This document shows, piece by piece, positions 60,168 to 64,000 of a stretch of 64,000 nt of DNA; the first letter of the stretch is position 1, and the number at the start of each line of letters is the position of its first letter. The stretch is taken from positions 2,243,076 to 2,307,075 of the forward strand of contig NZ_CP010029.1 in the NCBI RefSeq assembly GCF_001656035.1, written 5' to 3'. The translations under genes were made by a program, and so were the position numbers. The DNA is from Yersinia entomophaga. Lineage in GTDB: Bacteria; Pseudomonadota; Gammaproteobacteria; Enterobacterales; Enterobacteriaceae. Under the pieces are notes generated by a model that was not told the DNA's origin, made no database searches, and worked only from the letters and a program-made list of their open reading frames with translations.

Positions 60168-60696
60168 AATGCGTCACCTCCTGATTGCCAGCTCGCTTTT
60201 GGTCGCAAGCGTTCCGGCTCTGGCATTAACCGGCGATACCGATCAGCCAATTAATATTACGTCGGATAAACAAGCTCTGGACATGACCGGTAATACCGCC
60301 ACTTTCACGGACAATGTGATCGTGAAGCAAGGTAGTATCGAAATTAAAGCCGATAAAATGGTTATTACTCGTCCCGGCGGCGATCAAAGTAAAACGGTGA
60401 TCGAAGGTTTTGGTAATCCGGTGACTTTCTATCAAATGCAGGACAACGGGAAACCGGTAAAAGGCCACGGCCAGAAACTGCGTTATGAAGTGGCCAAAGA
60501 ATTCGTTATTTTGACCGGTAATGCCTATCTGGAACAGCTGGATAGCAATATCAAAGGTGACAAAATCACCTACCTGGTGAAAGAGCAGCAAATGGAAGCC
60601 TTCAGTGATAAAGGCAAGCGAGTCACCACCGTGCTATTACCATCCCAGTTACAAGACAAAGGCCCAAACGCTAACGGCCAAAAGAAGAGTAAGTAA
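60151..60696 (+). CDS. lptA: Periplasmic LPS-bridge protein LptA
   Basis: This 181-residue protein has a signal peptide ending at ALA (~residue 27) and an OstA/LptA jellyroll (TGDTDQPINITSD..., GNAYLEQLDSNIKGDKITYL). LptA oligomers bridge inner and outer membranes for LPS transport. ATG 60151 gives the signal peptide start. An in-frame ATG at 60130, deeper inside lptC, adds seven residues and is less likely. A Lys-rich tail (NANGQKKSK) closes it. Confidence 0.96.
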   Translation: MKSKNKMRHLLIASSLLVASVPALALTGDTDQPINITSDKQALDMTGNTATFTDNVIVKQGSIEIKADKMVITRPGGDQSKTVIEGFGNPVTFYQMQDNGKPVKGHGQKLRYEVAKEFVILTGNAYLEQLDSNIKGDKITYLVKEQQMEAFSDKGKRVTTVLLPSQLQDKGPNANGQKKSK

Positions 60697-60702
60697 AAAC
60701 TT

Positions 60703-61428
60703 ATGGCAACATTAATCGCAGAAAAGCTGGCTAAGGCTTACAAAGGCCGTAAAGTGGTCGAAGACGTTAGCCTGAAAGTGAATTCCGGTGAGATCGTTGG
60801 CCTGCTGGGCCCAAACGGTGCCGGTAAAACCACCACTTTCTATATGGTTGTCGGTATCGTTCAACGGGACGCCGGGCGTATCGTGATTGATGAAGAAGAT
60901 ATCAGTCTGCTGCCGTTGCATGAACGCGCTCGTCGCGGGATTGGCTATCTGCCGCAGGAGGCCTCTATCTTCCGCCGCCTGAGCGTCTATAACAACCTGA
61001 TGGCCGTGCTGGAAATTCGCAACGACTTGTCCGGCGAACAACGTAAAGAGCGTGCTGAAGAGCTGATGGAAGAATTTCATATCACCCATCTGCGCGACAG
61101 CCTAGGGCAATCTCTTTCCGGTGGTGAACGTCGCCGTGTGGAAATCGCCCGCGCGCTGGCAGCTAATCCAAAATTCATCCTGCTGGATGAGCCTTTTGCA
61201 GGCGTCGATCCTATTTCCGTGATTGATATCAAGAAGATTATCGAGCATCTGCGTGACAGTGGCCTTGGCGTACTGATTACCGACCATAACGTGCGGGAAA
61301 CGCTGGACGTTTGTGAACGAGCCTATATCGTCAGCCAGGGGCACTTAATCGCCCACGGCACGCCGCAAGAAATTCTGGCGGATGAGCAGGTTAAGCGCGT
61401 CTATTTAGGCGAAGAATTCCGCCTTTGA
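60703..61428 (+). CDS. lptB: LPS export ABC ATPase LptB
   Basis: This 241-residue cytoplasmic ATPase powers LptB2FGC. Walker A is GPNGAGKTT, the signature is [10 protein letters not shown], Walker B is [12 protein letters not shown], and the switch His is in ITDHNV. Length equals E. coli LptB. It starts six bases after lptA and is followed by rpoN after 49 bases. Confidence 0.98.
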   Translation: MATLIAEKLAKAYKGRKVVEDVSLKVNSGEIVGLLGPNGAGKTTTFYMVVGIVQRDAGRIVIDEEDISLLPLHERARRGIGYLPQEASIFRRLSVYNNLMAVLEIRNDLSGEQRKERAEELMEEFHITHLRDSLGQSLSGGERRRVEIARALAANPKFILLDEPFAGVDPISVIDIKKIIEHLRDSGLGVLITDHNVRETLDVCERAYIVSQGHLIAHGTPQEILADEQVKRVYLGEEFRL

Positions 61429-61477
61429 TGTTTGTTTTTTTGGTTCGTGATTCACTAAGGGAAATCGCCGTAATCCT

Positions 61478-62911
61478 ATGAAGCAAGGTTTGCAACTCAG
61501 GTTCAGCCAACAGCTGGCCATGACCCCCCAACTCCAACAGGCTATCCGTTTGTTGCAGCTCTCTACGCTTGAGCTTCAGCAGGAGATTCAGTTGGCGCTG
61601 GAAAGCAACCCGCTGCTTGAGCAAACGGATGTCCACGAAGAAGTCGACGCCAAAGAGGTTGAGGAGCGGGACGATCTGGATACCCGCGAAGCCCTTGAAC
61701 AAAAGGATATGCCGGAAGAACTGCCGTTAGACGCGACTTGGGATGAAATTTATACCGCCGGTACGCCTTCAGGTATGGGTAATGATTACAGCGACGATGA
61801 ACTGCCGGTTTATCAGGGTGAAACGACCCAGTCTCTGCAAGATTACCTGATGTGGCAGGTGGAACTGACGCCGTTTTCCGATACCGATAGCGCCATCGCG
61901 ACCTCCATCGTCGATGCGGTGGATAACACTGGCTATCTCACCGTGCCGCTGGAAGATATTCTGGAAAGCATGGGTGATGAAAGCCTGACGCTAGAAGAAG
62001 TGGAAGCGGTGCTAAAACGCATCCAGCATTTTGATCCTATTGGCGTAGCGGCGCGCAATCTACGGGAATGTCTGTTGGTTCAGCTCTCTCAGTATGCAAA
62101 AGAGACGCCTTATCTGAACGAAGCCAAGTTGATCGTCAGCGATTATCTGGATTTGTTAGGTAACCATGATTTCCGCACGATGATCCGCTTAAGTCGCTTA
62201 AAAGAAGATACACTTAAAGAAGCGATCGCGCTGATTCAGTCTTTGGATCCGCGCCCCGGCCAGTCGATCAATACCGGTGAGTCCGAGTATGTGATTCCTG
62301 ACGTTCTCGTACGCAAAGAACGCAGCGGTTGGACGGTAGAACTGAACGCGGACAGCATTCCGCGCCTGAAAATCAATCAGCAGTATGCCGCCATGGGTGG
62401 CAGCGCGCGTAATGACAGCGACGGTCAGTTTATTCGCAGTAATCTGCAAGAGGCAAAATGGCTGATTAAAAGCCTGGAAAGCCGCAACGAAACGCTGCTT
62501 AAAGTAGCGCGTTGTATTGTCGAACAGCAGATTGAGTTCTTTGAAAACGGTGAAGAACATATGAAACCCATGGTACTGGCGGATATCGCGCAGGCCGTGG
62601 ATATGCATGAATCGACGATTTCCCGCGTGACTACGCAGAAGTTCCTGCACAGCCCACGGGGTATTTTCGAGCTAAAGTATTTTTTCTCCAGCCATGTGAA
62701 TACCGAAAGCGGAGGCGAAGCCTCTTCTACGGCGATCCGGGCATTGGTGAAGAAGTTGGTGGCGGCAGAAAACCCTGCCAAACCACTGAGCGACAGCAAG
62801 CTAACCACCCTGCTTTGCGAGCAAGGCATTATGGTGGCGCGGCGAACCGTTGCGAAATACCGAGAGTCGTTATCCATCCCGCCGTCCAATCAACGTAAAC
62901 AGTTGGTTTGA
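61478..62911 (+). CDS. rpoN: RNA polymerase sigma-54 factor RpoN
   Basis: This 477-residue sigma factor is equal in length to E. coli RpoN. It has a Gln/Leu-rich region I ([20 protein letters not shown]) that contacts enhancer-binding ATPases and an acidic region II. The core-binding domain, a helix-turn-helix and the C-terminal RpoN box [10 protein letters not shown] (454-463) that reads the -24 element follow. It directs nitrogen-stress and related genes. hpf starts 23 bases downstream. Confidence 0.98.
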   Translation: MKQGLQLRFSQQLAMTPQLQQAIRLLQLSTLELQQEIQLALESNPLLEQTDVHEEVDAKEVEERDDLDTREALEQKDMPEELPLDATWDEIYTAGTPSGMGNDYSDDELPVYQGETTQSLQDYLMWQVELTPFSDTDSAIATSIVDAVDNTGYLTVPLEDILESMGDESLTLEEVEAVLKRIQHFDPIGVAARNLRECLLVQLSQYAKETPYLNEAKLIVSDYLDLLGNHDFRTMIRLSRLKEDTLKEAIALIQSLDPRPGQSINTGESEYVIPDVLVRKERSGWTVELNADSIPRLKINQQYAAMGGSARNDSDGQFIRSNLQEAKWLIKSLESRNETLLKVARCIVEQQIEFFENGEEHMKPMVLADIAQAVDMHESTISRVTTQKFLHSPRGIFELKYFFSSHVNTESGGEASSTAIRALVKKLVAAENPAKPLSDSKLTTLLCEQGIMVARRTVAKYRESLSIPPSNQRKQLV

Positions 62912-62934
62912 CCCGAACAGAGAAGGAAGACACT

Positions 62935-63222
62935 ATGCAGCTCAACATTACCGGACATCACGTCGAGATAACCGAACCTTTACGCGAATTTGTTACCACG
63001 AAATTTGCCAAACTTGAGCAATACTTCGATCGTATTAATCAGGTCTATGTGGTTTTAAGCTTGGAGAAAGTGCAACAAATAGCGGAAGCGACAGTCCATG
63101 TGAATGGAGGAGAGTTGCATGCAACCTCGGAACACCAGGATATGTATGCGGCCATTGACGGTCTGATCGATAAATTAGCCCGTCAATTAAACAAACATAA
63201 AGATAAATTAAAGCAACATTAA
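62935..63222 (+). CDS. hpf: Ribosome hibernation promoting factor HPF
   Basis: This 95-residue short-form HPF is identical in length to E. coli HPF (YhbH). It has the conserved MQLNITGHHVEIT start and a beta-alpha-beta-beta-beta-alpha fold that occupies the tRNA path of the 30S subunit and promotes 100S dimers. AGAAGGAAG precedes ATG 62935. Sequence upstream in frame is unrelated. Confidence 0.98.
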   Translation: MQLNITGHHVEITEPLREFVTTKFAKLEQYFDRINQVYVVLSLEKVQQIAEATVHVNGGELHATSEHQDMYAAIDGLIDKLARQLNKHKDKLKQH

Positions 63223-63490
63223 GAACATGATGACCGCCAGACTTATATGCCATACAGATTTCAGGATACAGGAAGGCCGCAAACCAAAGAAACTCATAAA
63301 CTTACATCACTAAGTGATTGGGTGAATGATAGCAGCCAACACCAAGTAGTTTGAAAAATAACGGATATATAGTCTAAAGGGAAAGGTTCTTCACTCACTG
63401 TAGCCAGTCGCGCTACATTACCTGAGTCGGCGACATGGATTGACCAGCCGCCGACATCAGGAGTGAAACAGCGCTTAAGTGAAAGATGAG

Positions 63491-63973
63491 ATGACCAACG
63501 ATTTAGCCATGCAATTAGACTCGGTATTAAATATCGAGTGCACCAAAAGCTCCGTTCACTGCTCGAGTAAAAAACGGGCACTGGAAATCATCAGCGAGCT
63601 TGCTGCCAAGCAGCTTAACTTGCCGTCACAGGTCGTTTTCGACGCTGTGCTAACCCGCGAACGTATGGGCAGTACCGGTATTGGTAATGGCATCGCCATT
63701 CCTCACGGCAAGTTAGAGGAAGACACGCTGCGTGCCGTCGGCGTTTTCATTCGTCTGGATCAACCTATCGCTTTTGATGCTATTGATAATCAGCCGGTTG
63801 ACCTGTTATTTGCCTTGCTGGTTCCAGCCGATCAATGTAAAACCCACCTACATACTTTATCTTTAGTCGCTAAACGATTAGCAGATAAAACAGTGTGTCG
63901 ACGTTTACGAGCGGCACAAAGTGATGATGAGCTGTATCAAATCATTACAGAAGTTCCGGCTGAAACTCAATGA
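63491..63973 (+). CDS. ptsN: Nitrogen PTS EIIA component PtsN
   Basis: This 160-residue PTS EIIA-Ntr domain protein carries the phosphoryl-accepting His72 in GIAIPHGKLEED. It receives phosphate from NPr and regulates potassium transport and other targets by protein contact. ATG 63491 aligns with the E. coli start; a GTG at 63479 would add four residues. It lies 268 bases after hpf, a gap with no supported gene. The expected next gene, rapZ, is beyond the window. Confidence 0.97.
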   Translation: MTNDLAMQLDSVLNIECTKSSVHCSSKKRALEIISELAAKQLNLPSQVVFDAVLTRERMGSTGIGNGIAIPHGKLEEDTLRAVGVFIRLDQPIAFDAIDNQPVDLLFALLVPADQCKTHLHTLSLVAKRLADKTVCRRLRAAQSDDELYQIITEVPAETQ

Positions 63974-64000
63974 TAAAGCTAGCTTTTCTGCCGTAACGCT

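Overview
The window is a chromosomal segment of a member of the Enterobacterales. Nearly every gene matches the Escherichia coli 69-72 min region in identity and relative order (ygjP-ygjR-alx-sstT-ygjV-uxa/exu-yqj cluster-yhaJK; rsmI-lpoA-yraN-diaA-dolP; mtgA-elbB-arcZ-arcB-yhcC-gltBD; sspBA-rpsI-rplM-zapE-zapG-degQS-murA-ibaG-mlaBCDEF-yrbG-kdsDC-lptCAB-rpoN-hpf-ptsN). Protein divergence, the joined uxaC-uxaB-uxaA operon and the absence of the E. coli tdc/gar/aga and nan blocks point away from Escherichia, towards a Yersinia- or Budvicia-like lineage. The genus cannot be fixed from sequence alone. No tRNA, rRNA, CRISPR array, transposase, integrase or prophage gene was seen.

Layout. 1-1605: C-terminal part of an autotransporter, cut by the window edge. 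1766-6740: ygjP, ygjR, the Mn/pH-responsive yybP-ykoY riboswitch with alx, sstT and ygjV. 6884-14319: hexuronate catabolism (uxaCBA operon, exuT, ExuR). 14613-18140: an unrecognised secreted protein, yqjA-mzrA (envelope stress) and yqjC-D-E-K. 18439-21779: yqjF, yqjG, yhaJ, yhaK. 21834-22588: a dispersed repeat and the RNase P RNA gene. 22912-29217: a small lipoprotein gene, rsmI, lpoA, yraN, diaA, dolP, mtgA and elbB. 29338-33119: the ArcZ sRNA, arcB, a second copy of the dispersed repeat, yhcC. 33810-39695: gltBD. 39840-44524: an accessory block with a two-partner secretion pair and a small exported protein. 44599-53576: sspBA, rpsI-rplM, zapE, zapG, degQ-degS, murA, ibaG. 53724-63973: the mla phospholipid-transport operon, yrbG, the KDO/LPS-export genes, rpoN, hpf, ptsN.

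Much of the segment concerns the envelope: peptidoglycan (murA, mtgA, lpoA), LPS (kdsD, kdsC, lptC, lptA, lptB), outer-membrane lipid asymmetry (mlaB-F, dolP), protein quality control (degQ, degS) and stress signalling (mzrA, arcB, rpoN). The clearest non-core content is the tpsB/tpsA pair with an unusually short exoprotein, three exported proteins I do not recognise, and a 107-base repeat in two copies whose downstream hairpin keeps its place but changes its sequence. I saw nothing I can defend as a wholly new system; the best candidates are listed as findings.
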